This document shows positions 25,243-39,734 of a stretch of 64,000 nucleotides of DNA, in pieces (position 1 is the first letter of the stretch; each line of letters starts with the position of its first letter). Origin of the DNA: Colletes latitarsis (Eukaryota > Arthropoda > Insecta > Hymenoptera > Colletidae); NCBI RefSeq assembly GCF_051014445.1, contig NC_135146.1:186001-250000 (forward strand), written 5' to 3'. A model generated the notes under the pieces. It ran no database searches and had not been told where the DNA came from. It worked only from the letters and a program-made list of their open reading frames with translations. A program made the position numbers and the translations under genes.

Positions 25243-27940
25243 GATCTGGCCAACAAGTTTGCGAAAAAGGCGAAAGTATAAGCCAGATGCGCGCAAATCC
25301 CAGACCTAACCCAGACCTAACCGATGTTATCCTCTAAAATATTGATCGAAACCAGGTTTTATTGACTGCTTCAGCGTGTTACCACATTACTACGTGATCA
25401 AACACGGAAAAAACCCAGGATCTGGCCAACAAGTATGCGAAGAAGGCAAAATCATGAGCCAGATGCGGGCATATCCCAGACGAAACCCAGACCTGACCGG
25501 TGTTATCCTCTAAAATATTGATCGAAACCAGGTTTCATTGACTGCTTCAGTGTGTTACCACATTACTACGTGATTCAAACATGAAAAAAACCCAGGATCT
25601 GGCCAACAAGTATGCGAAGAAGGCAAAATCATGAGCCAGATGCGGGCATAACCCAGACCTAACCCAGACCTAACCGGAGTTATCCTCTAAAATATTGATC
25701 GAAACCAGGTTTAGTTGACAGCTTCAGTGTGTTACCACATTACTACGTGATTCAAACACGAAAAAAACCCAGGATCTGGCCAACAAGTATGCGAAGAAGG
25801 CAAAATCATGAGCCAGATGCGGGCATATCCCGGACCTAACCCAGACCTAACCGGTGTTATCCTCTGAAATATTGATCGAAACCAGGTCTAATTGACTGCT
25901 TCAGTGTGTTACCACATTACTACGTGATTCAAACACGAAAAAAACCCAGGATCTGGCCAACATGTATGCGAAGAAGGCAAAATCATGAGCCAGATGCGGG
26001 CATAACCCAGACCTAACCCAGACATAACCGGTGTTATCCTCTAAAATATTGTCCGAATCCAGGTTTAATAGACTGCCTCAGTGTGGTACAACATTACTAC
26101 GTGATTCAAACACGGAAAAAATCCAGGATCTGGCCAACAAGTTTGCGAAAAAGGCGAAAGTATAAGCCAGATGCGGGCATAACCCAGACCTAACCCAGAC
26201 CAAACCGGTGTTATCCTCTAAAATATTGATCGAAACCAGGTTTAATTGACTGCTTCAGTGTGTTACCACATTACTACGTGATTCAAACACGAAAAAAACC
26301 CAGGATCTGGCCAACATGTATGCGAAGAAGGCAAAATCATGAGCCAGATGCGGGCATAACCCAGACCTAACCCAGACATAACCGGTGTTATCCTCTAAAA
26401 TATTGTCCGAATCCAGGTTTAATAGACTGCCTCAGTGTGGTACCACATTACTGCGTTATTCAAACCGGAAAAAAACCCAGGATCTAGCCAACAACTTTGC
26501 GAAAAAGGCGAAAGTATAAGCCAGAGGCGGGCATATCCCGGACCTATCCCAGACCTAACCGGTGTTATCCTCTAAAATATTGATCGAAACCAGGTTTAAT
26601 TGACTGCTTCAGTGTGTTACCACATTACTACGTGATTCAAACACGAAAAAAACCCAGGATCTGGCCAACATGTATGCGAAGAAGGCAAAATCATGAGCCA
26701 GATGCGGGCATAACCCAGACCTAACCCAGACATAACCGGTGTTATCCTCTAAAATATTGTCCGAATCCAGGTTTAATAGACTGCCTCAGTGTGGTACAAC
26801 ATTACTACGTGATTCAAACACGGAAAAAATCCAGGATCTGGCCAACAAGTTTGCCAAAAAGGCGAAAGTATAAGCCAGATGCGGGCATAACCCAGACCTA
26901 ACCCAGACCAAACCGGTGTTATCCTCTAAAATATTGATCGAAATCAGGTTTTATTGACTGCTTCAGTGTATTACCACATTACTACGTGATTCAAACACGA
27001 AAAAAACCCAGGACCTGGCCAACAAGTATGCGAAGAAGGCAAAATCATGAGCCAGATGCGGGCATAACCCAGACCTAACCCAGACCTAACCGGTGTTATC
27101 CTCTAAAATATTGATCGAAACCAGGTTTAATTGACTGCTTCAGTGTGTTACCACATTACTACATGATTGAAACACGAAAAAAACCCAGGATCTGGCCAAC
27201 AAGTATGCGAAGAAGGCAAAATCATGAGCCAGATGCGGGCATATCCCGGACCTAACCCAGACCTAACCGGTGTTATCCTCTGAAATATTGATCGAAAGCA
27301 GGTCTAATTGACTGCTTCAGTGTGGTACCACATTACTGCGTTATTCAAACCGGAAAAAAACCCAGGATCTAGCCAACAACTTTGCGAAAAAGGCGAAAGT
27401 ATAAGCCAGAGGCGGGCATATCCCGGACCTATCCCAGACCTAACCGGTGTTATCCTCTAAAATATTGATCGAAACCAGGTTTAATTGACTGCTTCAGTGT
27501 GTTACCACATTACTACGTGATTCAAACACGAAAAAAACCCAGGATCTGGCCAACATGTATGCGAAGAAGGCAAAATCATGAGCCAGATGCGGGCATAACG
27601 CAGACCTAACCCAGACCTAACCGGTGTTATCCTCTAAAATATTGATCGAAACCAGATTTTATTGACTGCTTCAGTGTATTACCACATTACTACGTGATTC
27701 AAACACGAAAAAAACCCAGGATCTGGCCAACAAGTATGCGAAGAAGGCAAAATCATGAGCCAGATGCGGGCAAAACCCAGACCTAACCCAGACCTAACCG
27801 GTGTTATCCTCTGAAATATTGATCGAAACCAGGTTTAATTGACTGCTTCAGTGTGTTACCACATTACTACATGATTCAAACACGAAAAAAATCCAGGATC
27901 TAGCCATCAAGTTTGCGAAAAAGGCGAAAGTATAAGCCAG
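25243..27940. repeat. Mixed satellite stretch with repeated ATTGTCC monomers
   Basis: This is ordinary monomers in changed order. An AACATGTATG monomer followed by an ATTGTCCGAATCC/TTTAATAGACTGCC monomer occurs three times (about 25.96-26.13, 26.31-26.47, 26.67-26.84 kb). The second is fused to a GTGGTACCAC/GCGTTATTC tail, while the first and third have GTGGTACAAC. No unique sequence was seen. Confidence 0.75.
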
Positions 27941-28935
27941 ATGCGCGCATATCCCGGACCTAACCCAGACCTAACCGGTGTTATCCTCTAAAATATTGAT
28001 CGAAACCAGGTTTAATTGACTGCTTCAGTGTGTTACCACATTCCTACGTGATTCAAACACGAAAAAAACTCAGGATCTGACCAACAAGTATGCGAAGAAG
28101 GCGAAAGTATAAGCCAGATGCGCGCATTTCCCAGGCCTAACCCAGACCTAACCGGTGTTATCCTCTGAAATATTGATCGAAACCAGGTTTAATTGACTGC
28201 TTCAGTGTGTTACCACATTACTACGTGATTCAAACACGAAAAAAACCCAGGATCTGGCCAACAAGTATGCGAAGAAGGTAAAATCATGAGCCAGATGCGG
28301 GCATAACCCAGACCTAACCCAGACCAAACCGGTGTTATCCTCTAAAATATTGATCGAAACCAGGTTTTATTGACTGCTTCAGTGTATTACCACATTACTA
28401 CGTGATTCAAACACGAAAAAAACCCAGGATCTGGCCAACAAGTATGCGAAGAAGGCAAAATCATGAGCCAGATGCGGGCATATCCCGGACCTAACCCAGA
28501 CCTAACCGGTGTTATCCTCTGAAATATTGATCGAAACCAGGTCTAATTGACTGCTTCAGTGTGGTACCACATTACTGCGTTATTCAAACCGGAAAAAACC
28601 CAGGATCTAGCCAACAACTTTGCGAAAAAGGCGAAAGTATAAGCCAGAGGCGGGCATATCCCGGACCTATCCCAGACCTAACCGGTGTTATCCTCTAAAA
28701 TATTGATCGAAACCAGGTTTAATTGACTGCTTCAGTGTGTTACCACATTACTACGTGATTCAAACACGAAAAAAACCCAGGATCTGGCCAACAAGTTTGC
28801 GAAAAAGGCGAAAGTATAAGCCAGATGCGCGCATTTCCCAGGCCTAACCCAGACCTAACCGGTGTTATCCTCTGAAATATTGATCGAAACCAGGTTTAAT
28901 TGACTGCTTCAGTGTGTTACCACATTACTACGTGA
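27940..28935. repeat. Copy of 16970-17960 (62-monomer offset)
   Basis: This matches 16970-17960 at an offset of 10971 bp (62 x 177 less 3). GCGCATATCCCGG, AACTCAGGATCTGACC, GAAGGTAAAATC (17300/28271), GGTCTAATTGAC and AGCCAACAACTTTG follow in the same order. Confidence 0.8.
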
Positions 28936-29289
28936 TTCAAACACGAAAAAAACCCAGGATCTGGCCAACAAGTATGCGAAGAAGGCAAAATCATGAGCCA
29001 GATGCGGGCATATCCCGGACCTAACCCAGACCTAACCGGTGTTATCCTCTGAAATATTGATCGAAACCAGGTTTAATTGACTGCTTCAGAGTGTTACCAC
29101 ATTACTACGTGATTCAAACACGAAAAATACCCAGGATCTGGCCAACAAGTATGCGAAGAAGGCAAAATCATAAGCCAGATGCGCGCATATCCCAGACCTA
29201 ACCCAGACCTAACCGGTGTTATCCTCTAAAATATTGATCGAAACCAGGTTTAATTGACTGCTTCAGTGTATTACCACATTACTACGTGA

Positions 29290-31640
29290 TTCAAACACGA
29301 AAAAAACCCAGGATCTGGCCAACAAGTATGCGAAGAAGGCAAAATCATGAGCCAGATGCGGGCATAACCCAGACCTAACCCAGTCCTAACCGGTGTTATC
29401 CTCTGAAATATTGATCGAAACCAGGTTTAATTGACTGCTTCAGTGTGTTACCACATTACTACGTGATTCAAACACGGAAAATACCCAGGATCTGGCCAAC
29501 AAGTTTGCGAAAAAGGCGAAAGTATAAGCCTGATGCGCGCAAATCCCAGACCTAACCCAGACCTAACCGGTGTTATCCTCTAAAATATTGATCGAAACCA
29601 GGTTTAATTGACTGCTTCAGTGTGTTACCACATTACTACGTGATTCAAACACGGAAAATACCCAGGATCTGGCCAACAAGTATGCGAAGAAGGCAAAATC
29701 ATGAGCCAGATGCGGGCATAACCCAGACCTAACCCAGACCTAACCGGTGTCATCCTCTAAAATATTGATCGAAACCAGGTTTTATTGACTGCTTCAGTGT
29801 ATTACCACATTACTACGTGATTCAAACACGAAAAAAACCCAGGATCTGGCCAACAAGTATGCGAAGAAGGCAAAATCATGAGCCAGATGCGGGCATAACC
29901 CAGACCTAACTCAGACCTAACCGGTGTTATCCTCTAAAATATTGATCGAAACCAGGTTTAATTGACTGCTTCAGTGTGTTACCACATTACTACATGATTC
30001 AAACACGAAAAAAACCCAGGATCTGGCCAACAAGTATGCGAAGAAGGCAAAATCATGAGCCAGATGCGGGCATATCCCGGACCTAACCCAGACCTAACCG
30101 GTGTTATCCTCTGAAATATTGATCGAAACCAGGTCTAATTGACTGCTTCAGTGTGGTACCACATTACTGCGTTATTCAAACCGGAAAAAAACCCAGGATC
30201 TAGCCAACAACTTTGCGAAAAAGGCGAAAGTATAAGCCAGAGTCGGGCATATCCCGGACCTATCCCAGACCTAACCGGTGTTATCCTCTAAAATATTGAT
30301 CGAAACCAGGTTTAATTGACTGCTTCAGTGTGTTACCACATTACTACGTGATTCAAACACGAAAAAAACCCAGGATCTGGCCAACATGTATGCGAAGAAG
30401 GCAAAATCATGAGCCAGATGCGGGCATAACGCAGACCTAACCCAGACCTAACCGGTGTTATCCTCTAAAATATTGATCGAAACCAGGTTTTATTGACTGC
30501 TTCAGTGTATTACCACATTACTACGTGATTCAAACACGAAAAAAACCCAGGATCTGGCCAACAAGTATGCGAAGAAGGCAAAATCATGAGCCAGATGCGG
30601 GCAAAACCCAGACCTAACCCAGACCTAACCGGTGTTATCCTCTGAAATATTGATCGAAACCAGGTTTAATTGACTGCTTCAGTGTGTTACCACATTACTA
30701 CATGATTCAAACACGAAAAAAACCCAGGATCTGGCCAACAAGTATGCGAAGAAGGCAAAATCATGAGCCAGATGCGGGCATAACCCAGACCTAACCCAGA
30801 CCTAACCGGTGTTATCCTCTGAAATATTGATCGAAACCAGGTTTAATTGACTGCTTCAGTGTGTTACCACATTACTACGTGATTCAAACACGGAAAATAC
30901 CCGGGATCTGGCCAACAAGTTTGCGAAAAAGGCGAAAGTATAAGCCAGATGCGCGCAAATCCCAGACCTAACCCAGACCTAACCGGTGTTATCCTCTAAA
31001 ATATTGATCGAAACCAGGTTTAATTGACTGCTTCAGTGTGTTACCACATTACTACGTGATTCAAACACGGAAAATACCAAGGATCTGGCCAACAAGTATG
31101 CGAAGAAGGCAAAATCATGAGCCAGATGCGGGCATAACCCAGACCTAACCCAGACCTAACCGGTGTTATCCTCTAAAATATTGATCGAAACCAGGTTTAA
31201 TTGACTGCTAGTGTGTTACCACATTACTACTTGATTCAAACACGAAAAAAACCCAGGATCTGGCCAACAAGTATGCGAAGAAGGCAAAATCATGAGCCAG
31301 ATGCGGGCATAACCCAGACCTAACCCAGACCTAACCGGTGTTATCCTCTAAAATATTGATCGAAACCAGGTTTAATTGACTGCTTGAGTGTGTTACCACA
31401 TTGCTACATGATTCAAACACGAAAAAAACCCAGGATCTGGCCAACAAGTATGCGAAGAAGGCAAAATCATGAGCCAGATGCGGGCATAACCCAGACCTAA
31501 CCCAGACCTAACCGGTGTTATCCTCTAAAATATTGATCGAAATCAGGTTTAATTGACTGCTTGAGTGTGTTACCACATTACTACGTGATTCAAACACGAA
31601 AAAAACCCAGGATCTGGCCAACAAGTATGCGAAGAAGGTA
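29290..31640. repeat. 26-monomer-offset duplication, copy 1 (middle zone)
   Basis: This recurs 4599 bp later (26 x 177 less 3): AGCCTGATGCGCGC (29529/34128), CCTAACTCAGACC (29906/34505), AACATGTATG (30384/34983) and AATACCCGGGATC (30897/35496). It also contains a private 2-bp loss at 31208 (GACTGCTAGTG for GACTGCTTCAGTG) and one TTGAGTGTG/GCTACATG monomer absent from the copy, after which the offset is 4424 (GAAGGTAAAATC 31631/36055). Confidence 0.84.
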
Positions 31641-31959
31641 AAATCATGAGCCAGATGCGGGCATATCCCGGACCTAATCCAGACCTAACCGGTGTTATCC
31701 TCTGAAATATTGATCGAAACCAGGTTTAATTGACTGCTTCAGTGTGGTACCACATTACTGTGTTATTCAAACCGGAAAAAAACCCAGGATCTAGCCAACA
31801 AGTTTGCGAAAAAGGCGAAAGTATAAACCAGATGCGGGCATATCCCGGACCTATCCCAGACCTAACCGGTGTTATCCTCTAAAATATTGATCGAAACCAG
31901 GTTTAATTGACTGCTTCAGTGTGTTACCACATTACTACGTGATTCAAACACGAAAAAAA

Positions 31960-32610
31960 CCCAGGATCTGGCCAACAAGTTTGCGAAATGGCGAAAGTAT
32001 AAGCCAGATGCGCGCATTTCCCAGGCCTAACCCAGACCTAACCGGTGTTATCCTCTGAAATATTGATCGAAACCAGGTTTAATTGACTGCTTCAGTGTGT
32101 TACCACATTACTACGTGATTCAAACACGAAAAAAACCCAGGATCTGGCCAACAAGTATGCGAAGAAGGCAAAATCATGAGCCAGATGCGGGCATATCCCG
32201 GACCTAACCCAGACCTAACCGGTGTTATCCTCTGAAATATTGATCGAAACCAGGTTTAATTGACTGCTTCAGTGTGGTACCACATTACTGCGTTATTCAA
32301 ACCGGAAAAAAACCCAGGATCTAGCCAACAAGTTTGCGAAAGAGGCGAAAGTATAAGCCAGATGCGGGCATATCCCGGACCTATCCCAGACCTAACCGGT
32401 GTTATCCTCTAAAATATTGTTCGAAACCAGGTTTAATTGACTGCTTCAGTGAGTTACCACATTACTACGTGATTCAAACACGAAAAAAACCCAGGATCTG
32501 GCCAACAAGTATGCGAAGAAGGCAAAATCATGAGCCAGATGCGGGCATAACCCAGACCTAACACAGACCTAACCGGTGTTATCCTCTAAAATATTGATCG
32601 AAACCAGGTT
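31960..32610. repeat. Four-monomer block, second of three copies
   Basis: This matches 20010-20700 (offset near 12031) and 37092-37740 (offset 5132, 29 x 177 less 1). It opens the same 75-codon frame from TTG at 32334. It has GAAAGAGGCG where the other two have GAAAAAGGCG. Confidence 0.8.
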
Positions 32611-33889
32611 TTATTGACTGCCTCAGTGTGGTACAACATTACTACGTGATTCAAACACGGAAAAAACCCAGGATCTGGCCAACAAGTATGCGAAGAAGGC
32701 AAAATCATGAGCCAGATGCGGGCATAACCCAGACCTAACCCAGACCTAACCGGCGTTATCCTCTAAAATATTGATCGAAACCAGGTTTAATTGACTGCTT
32801 CAGTGTGGTACCACATTACTGCGTTATTCAAACCCGAAAAAAACCCAGGATCTAGCCATCAAGTTTGCGAAAAAGGCGAAAGTATAAGCCAGATGCGCGC
32901 ATATCCCAGACCTAACCCAGACCTAACCGGTGTTATCCTCTGAAATATTGATCGAAACCAGGTTTAATTGACTGCTTCAGAGTGTTACCACATTACTACG
33001 TGATTCAAACACGAAAAATACCCAGGATCTGGCCAACAAGTTTGCGAAAAAGGCGAAAGTATAAGCCAGATGCGCGCAAATCCCAGACCTAACCCAGACC
33101 TAACCGGTGTTATCCTCTAAAATATTGATCGAAACCAGGTTTTATTGACTGCTTCAGTGTATTACCACATTACTACGTGATTCAAACACGAAAAAAACCC
33201 AGGATCTGGCCAACAAGTATGCGAAGAAGGTAAAATCATGAGCCAGCTGCGGGCATATCCCGGACCTATCCCAGACCTAACCGGTGTTATCCTCTAAAAT
33301 ATTGATCGAAACCAGGTTTAATTGACTGCTTCAGTGTGTTACCACATTACTACGTGATTCAAACACGAAAAAACCCCAGGATCTGGCCTACAAGTATGCG
33401 AAGAAGGCAAAATCATGAGCTAGATGCGGGCATAACCCAGACCTAACCCAGACCTAACCGGTGTTATCCTCTAAAATATTGCTCGAAACCAGGTTTTATT
33501 GACTGCTTCAGTGTATTACCACATTACTACGTGATTCAAACACGGAAAAAACCCAGGATCTGGCCAACAAGTATGCGAAGAAGGCAAAATCATGAGCCAG
33601 ATGCGGGCATAACCGAGACCTAACCCAGACCTAACCGGTGTTATCCTCTGAAATATTGATCGAAACCAGGTTTAATTGACTGCTTCAGTGTATTACCACA
33701 TTACTACGTGATTCAAACACGGAAAAAACCCAGGATCTGGCCAACAAGTATGCGATGAAGGCAAAATCATGAGCCAGATGCGGGCATATCCCAGACGAAA
33801 CCCAGACCTAACCGGTGTTATCCTCTAAAATATTGATCGAAACCAGGTTTGATTGACTGCTGCAGTGCGATACCACATTACTACGTGAT

Positions 33890-36070
33890 TCAAACACGGA
33901 AAAAACCCAGGATCTGGCCAACAAGTATGCGAAGAAGGCAAAATCATGAGCCAGATGCGGGCATAACCCAGACCTAACCCAGACCTAACCGGTGTTATCC
34001 TCTGAAATATTGATCGAAACCAGGTTTAATTGACTGCTTCAGTGTGTTACCACATTACTACGTGATTCAAACACGGAAAATACCCAGGATCTGGCCAACA
34101 AGTTTGCGAAAAAGGCGAAAGTATAAGCCTGATGCGCGCAAATCCCAGACCTAACCCAGACCTAACCGGTGTTATCCTCTAAAATATTGATCGAAACCAG
34201 GTTTAATTCACTGCTTCAGTGTGTTACCACATTACTACGTGATTCAAACACGGAAAATACCCAGGATCTGGCCAACAAGTATGCGAAGAAGGCAAAATCA
34301 TGAGCCAGATGCGGGCATAACCCAGACCTAACCCAGACCTAACCGGTGTTATCCTCTAAAATATTGATCGAAACCAGGTTTTATTGACTGCTTCAGTGTA
34401 TTAGCACATTACTACGTGATTCAAACACGAAAAAAACCCAGGATCTGGCCAACAAGTATGCGAAGAAGGCAAAATCATGAGCCAGATGCGGGCATAACCC
34501 AGACCTAACTCAGACCTAACCGGTGTTATCCTCTAAAATATTGATCGAAACCAGGTTTAATTGACTGCTTCAGTGTGTTACCACATTACTACATGATTCA
34601 AACACGAAAAAAACCCAGGATCTGGCCAACAAGTATGCGAAGAAGGCAAAATCATGAGCCAGATGCGGGCATATCCCGGACCTAACCCAGACCTAACCGG
34701 TGTTATCCTCTGAAATATTGATAGAAACCAGGTCTAATTGACTGCTTCAGTGTGGTACCACATTACTGCGTTATTCAAACCGGAAAAAAACCCAGGATCT
34801 AGCCAACAACTTTGCGAAAAAGGCGAAAGTATAAGCCAGAGGCGGGCATATCCCGGACCTATCCCAGACCTAACCGGTGTTATCCTCTAAAATATTGATC
34901 GAAACCAGGTTTAATTGACTGCTTCAGTGTGTTACCACATTACTACGTGATTCAAACACGAAAAAAACCCAGGATCTGGCCAACATGTATGCGAAGAAGG
35001 CAAAATCATGAGCCAGATGCGGGCATAACGCAGACCTAACCCAGACCTAACCGGTGTTATCCTCTAAAATATTGATCGAAACCAGGTTTTATTGACTGCT
35101 TCAGTGTATTTCCACATTACTACGTGATTCAAACACGAAAAAAACCCAGGATCTGGCCAACAAGTATGCGAAGAAGGCAAAATCATGAGCCAGATGCGGG
35201 CAAAACCCAGACCTAACCCAGACCTAACCGGTGTTATCCTCTGAAATATTGATCGAAACCAGGTTTAATTGACTGCTTCAGTGTGTTACCACATTACTAC
35301 ATGATTCAAACACGAAAAAAACCCAGGATCTGGCCAACAAGTATGCGAAGAAGGCAAAATCATGAGCCAGATGCGGGCATAACCCAGACCTAACCCAGAC
35401 CTAACCGGTGTTATCCTCTGAAATATTGATCGAAACCAGGTTTAATTGACTGCTTCAGTGTGTTACCACATTACTACGTGATTCAAACACGGAAAATACC
35501 CGGGATCTGGCCAACAAGTTTGCGAAAAAGGCGAAAGTATATGCCAGATGCGCGCAAATCCCAGACCTAACCCAGACCTAACCGGTGTTATCCTCTAAAA
35601 TATTGATCGAAACCAGGTTTAATTGACTGCTTCAGTGTGTTACCACATTACTACGTGATTCAAACACGGAAAATACCCAGGATCTGGCCAACAAGTATGC
35701 GAAGAAGGCAAAATCATGAGCCAGATGCGGGCATAACCCAGACCTAACCCAGACCTAACCGGTGTTATCCTCTAAAATATTGATCGAAACCAGGTTTAAT
35801 TGACTGCTTCAGTGTGTTACCACATTACTACATGATTCAAACACGAAAAAAACCCAGGATCTGGCCAACAAGTATGCGAAGAAGGCAAAATCATGAGCCA
35901 GATGCGGGCATAACCCAGACCTAAACCAGACCTAACCGGTGTTATCCTCTAAAATATTGATCGAAACCAGGTTTAATTGACTGCTTGAGTGTGTTACCAC
36001 ATTACTACGTGATTCAAACACGAAAAAAACCCAGGATCTGGCCAACAAGTATGCGAAGAAGGTAAAATCA
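33890..36070. repeat. 26-monomer-offset duplication, copy 2 (middle zone)
   Basis: This is the partner of 29290-31640. Private changes include GTGTATTTCC near 35107, ATTGATAGAAACCAGGTC near 34720 and GTATATGCCAG near 35538. It is one monomer shorter at the right end. Confidence 0.84.
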
Positions 36071-37091
36071 TGAGCCAGATGCGGGCATAACCCAGACCTA
36101 ACCCAGACATAACCGGTGTTATCCTCTAAAATATTGATCGAAACCAGGTTTTCTTGACTGCTTCAGTGTGTTGCCACATTACTACGTGATTCAAACACGA
36201 AAAAAACCCAGGATCTGGCCAACAAGTTTGCGAAAAAGGCGAAAGTATAAGCCAGATGCGCGCATTTCCCAGACCTAACCCAGACCTAACCGGCGTTATC
36301 CTCTAAAATATTGATCGAAACCAGGTTTAATTGACTGCTTCAGTGTGTTACCACATTACTACGTGATTCAAACACGAAAAAAACCCAGGATCTGGCCAAC
36401 AAGTATGCGAAGGATGTAAAATCATGAGCCAGATGCGGGCATAACCCAGACCTAACCCAGACCAAACCGGTGTTATCCTCTAAAATATTGATCGAAACCA
36501 GGTTTTATTGACTGCTTCAGTGTATTACCACATTACTACGTGATTCAAACACGAAAAAAACCCAGGATCTGGCCAACATGTATGCGAAGAAGGCAAAATC
36601 ATGAGCCAGATGCGGGCATAACCCAGACCTAACCCAGACCTAACCGGTGTTATCCTCTAAAGTATTGATCGAAACCAGGTTTAATTGACTGCTTCAGTGT
36701 GTTACCACATTACTACATGATTCAAACACGATAAAAACCCAGGATCTGGCCAACAAGTATGCGAAGAAGGCAAAATCATGAGCCAGATGCGGGCATAACC
36801 CAGACCTAACCCAGACCTAACCGGTGTTATCCTCTAAAATATTGATCGAAACCAGGTTTAATTGACTGCTTGAGTGTGTTACCACATTGCTACATGATTC
36901 AAACACGAAAAAAACCCAGGATCTGGCCAACAAGTATGCGAAGAGGGCAAAATCATGAGCCAGATGCGGGCATAACCCAGACCTAACCCAGACCTAACCG
37001 GTGTTATCCTCTGAAATATTGATCGAAACCAGGTTTAATTGACTGCTTCAGTGTGGCACCACATTACTGCGTTATTCAAACCGGAAAAAAC

Positions 37092-37740
37092 CCAGGATCT
37101 GGCCAACAAGTTTGCGAAAAAGGCGAAAGTATAAGCCAGATGCGCGCATTTCCCAGGCCTAACCCAGACCTAACCGGTGTTATCCTCTGAAATATTGATC
37201 GAAACCAGGTTTAATTGACTGATTCAGTGTGTTACCACATTACTACGTGATTCAAACACGAAAAAAACCCAGGATCTGGCCAACAAGTATGCGAAGAAGG
37301 CAAAATCATGAGCCAGATGCGGGCATATCCCGGACCTAACCCAGACCTAACCGGTGTTATCCTCTGAAATATTGATCGAAACCAGGTTTAATTGACTGCT
37401 TCAGTGTGGTACCACATTACTGCGTTATTCAAACCGGAAAAAAACCCAGGATCTAGCCAACAAGTTTGCGAAAAAGGCGAAAGTATAAGCCAGATGCGGA
37501 CATATCCCGGACCTATCCCAGACCTAACCGGTGTTATCCTCTAAAATATTGTTCGAAACCAGGTTTAATTGACTGCTTCAGTGTGTTACCACATTACTAC
37601 GTGATTCAAACACGAAAAAAACCCAGGATCTGGCCAACAAGTATGCGAAGAAGGCAAAATCATGAGCCAGATGCGGGCATAACCCAGACCTAACACAGAC
37701 CTAACCGGTGTTATCCTCTAAAATATTGATCGAAACCAGG
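37092..37740. repeat. Four-monomer block, third of three copies
   Basis: This shares GCGCATTTCCCAGGCC, GTGGTACCAC/GCGTTATTC, GGACCTATCCC, TTGTTCGAAACC and CTAACACAGACC with the copies at 20.0 and 32.0 kb. The private change GCGGACATATCC lies near 37496. Confidence 0.8.
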
Positions 37741-39734
37741 TTTTATTGACTGCTTCAGTGTATTACCACATTACTACGTGATTCAAACACGAAAAAAACC
37801 CAGGATCTGGCCAACAAGTATGCGAAGAAGGCAAAATCATGAGCCAGATGCGGGCATATCCCGGACCTAACCCAGACCTAACCGGTGTTATCCTCTAAAA
37901 TAATGTCCGAATCCAGGTTTAATTGACTGCCTCAGTGTGGTACAACATTACTACGTGATTCCAACACGGAAAAAATCCAGGATCTGGTCAACAAGTTTGC
38001 GAAAAAGGCGAAAGTATGAGCCAGATGCGCGCATATCCCAGACCTAACCCAGACCTAACCGGTGTTATCCTCTAAAATATTGTTCGAAACCAGGTTTAAT
38101 TGACTGCTTCAGTGTGTTACCACAATCCTACGTGATTCAAGCATGAAAAAAACCCAGGATCTGACCAACAAGTATGCGAAGAAGGCGAAAGTATAAGCCA
38201 GATGCGCGCATTTCCCAGACCTAACCCAGACCTAACCAGCGTTATCCTCTAGAATATTGATCGAGACCAGATTTAATTGACTGCTTCAGTGTGTTACCAC
38301 ATTGCTACGTGATTCAAACACGGAAAAAACCCAGGATCTGGCCAACAAGTATGCGAAGAAGGCAAAATCATGAGCCAGATGCGGGCATAACCCAGACCTA
38401 ACCCAGACCTAACCGGCGTTATCCTCTAAAATATTGATCGAAACCAGGTTTAATTGACTGCTTCAGTGTGGTACCACATTACTGCGTTATTCAAACCCGA
38501 AAAGAACCCAGGATCTAGCCATCAAGTTTGCGAAAAAGGCGAAAGTATAAGCCAGATGCGCGCATATCTCAGACCTAACCCAGTCCTAACCGGTGTTATC
38601 CTCTGAAATATTGATCGAAACCAGGTTTAATTGACTGCTTCAGAGTGTTACCACATTACTACGTGATTCAAACACGAAAAAAACCCAGGATCTGGCCAAC
38701 AAGTATGCGAAGAAGGCAAAATCATGAGCCAGATGCGGGCATATCCCGGACCTAACCCAGACCTAACCGGTGTTATCCTCTGAAATATTGATCGAAACCA
38801 GGTTTAATTGACTGCTTCAGTGTGTTACCACATTACTACGTGATTCAAACACGGAAAATACCCAGGATCTGGCCAACAAGTTTGCGAAAAAGGCGAAAGT
38901 ATAAGCCAGATGCGCGCAAATCCCAGACCTAACCCAGACCTAACCGGTGTTATCCTCTAAAATATTGATCGAAACCAGGTTTTATTGACTGCTTCAGTGT
39001 GTTACCACATTACTACGTGATCAAACACGGAAAAAACCCAGGATCTGGCCAACAAGTATGCGAAGAAGGCAAAATCATGAGCCAGATGCGGGCATATCCC
39101 GGACCTAACCCAGACCTAACCGGTGTTATCCTCTAAAATATTGATCGAAACCAGGTTTAATTGACTGCTTCAGTGTGTTACCACATTCCTACGTGATTCA
39201 AACACGAAAAAAACCCAGGATCTGGCCAAGAAGTATGCGAAGAAGGCGAAAGAATAAGCCAGATGCACGCATTTCCCAGACCTAACCCAGACCTAACCGG
39301 TGTTATCCTCTGAAATATTGATCGAAACCAGGTTTAATTGACTGCTTCAGTGTGTTACCACATTACTACGTGATTCAAACACGGAAAAAACCCAGGATCT
39401 GGCCAACAAGTATGCGAAGAAGGCAAAATCATGAGCCAGATGCGGGCATAACCCAGACCTAACCCAGACCTAACCGGTGTTATCCTCTAAAATATTGATC
39501 GAAACCAGGTTTAATTGACTGCTTCAGTGTATTACCACATTACTACGTGATTCAAACACGAAAAAAACCCAGGATCTGGCCAACAAGTATGCGAAGAAGG
39601 CAAAATCATGAGCCAGATGCGAGCATATCCCAGACCTAACCCAGACCTAACCGGAGTTATCCTCTGAAATATTGATCGAACCAGGTTTAATTGACTGCTT
39701 CAGTGTGTTACCACATTACTACGTGATTCAAACA

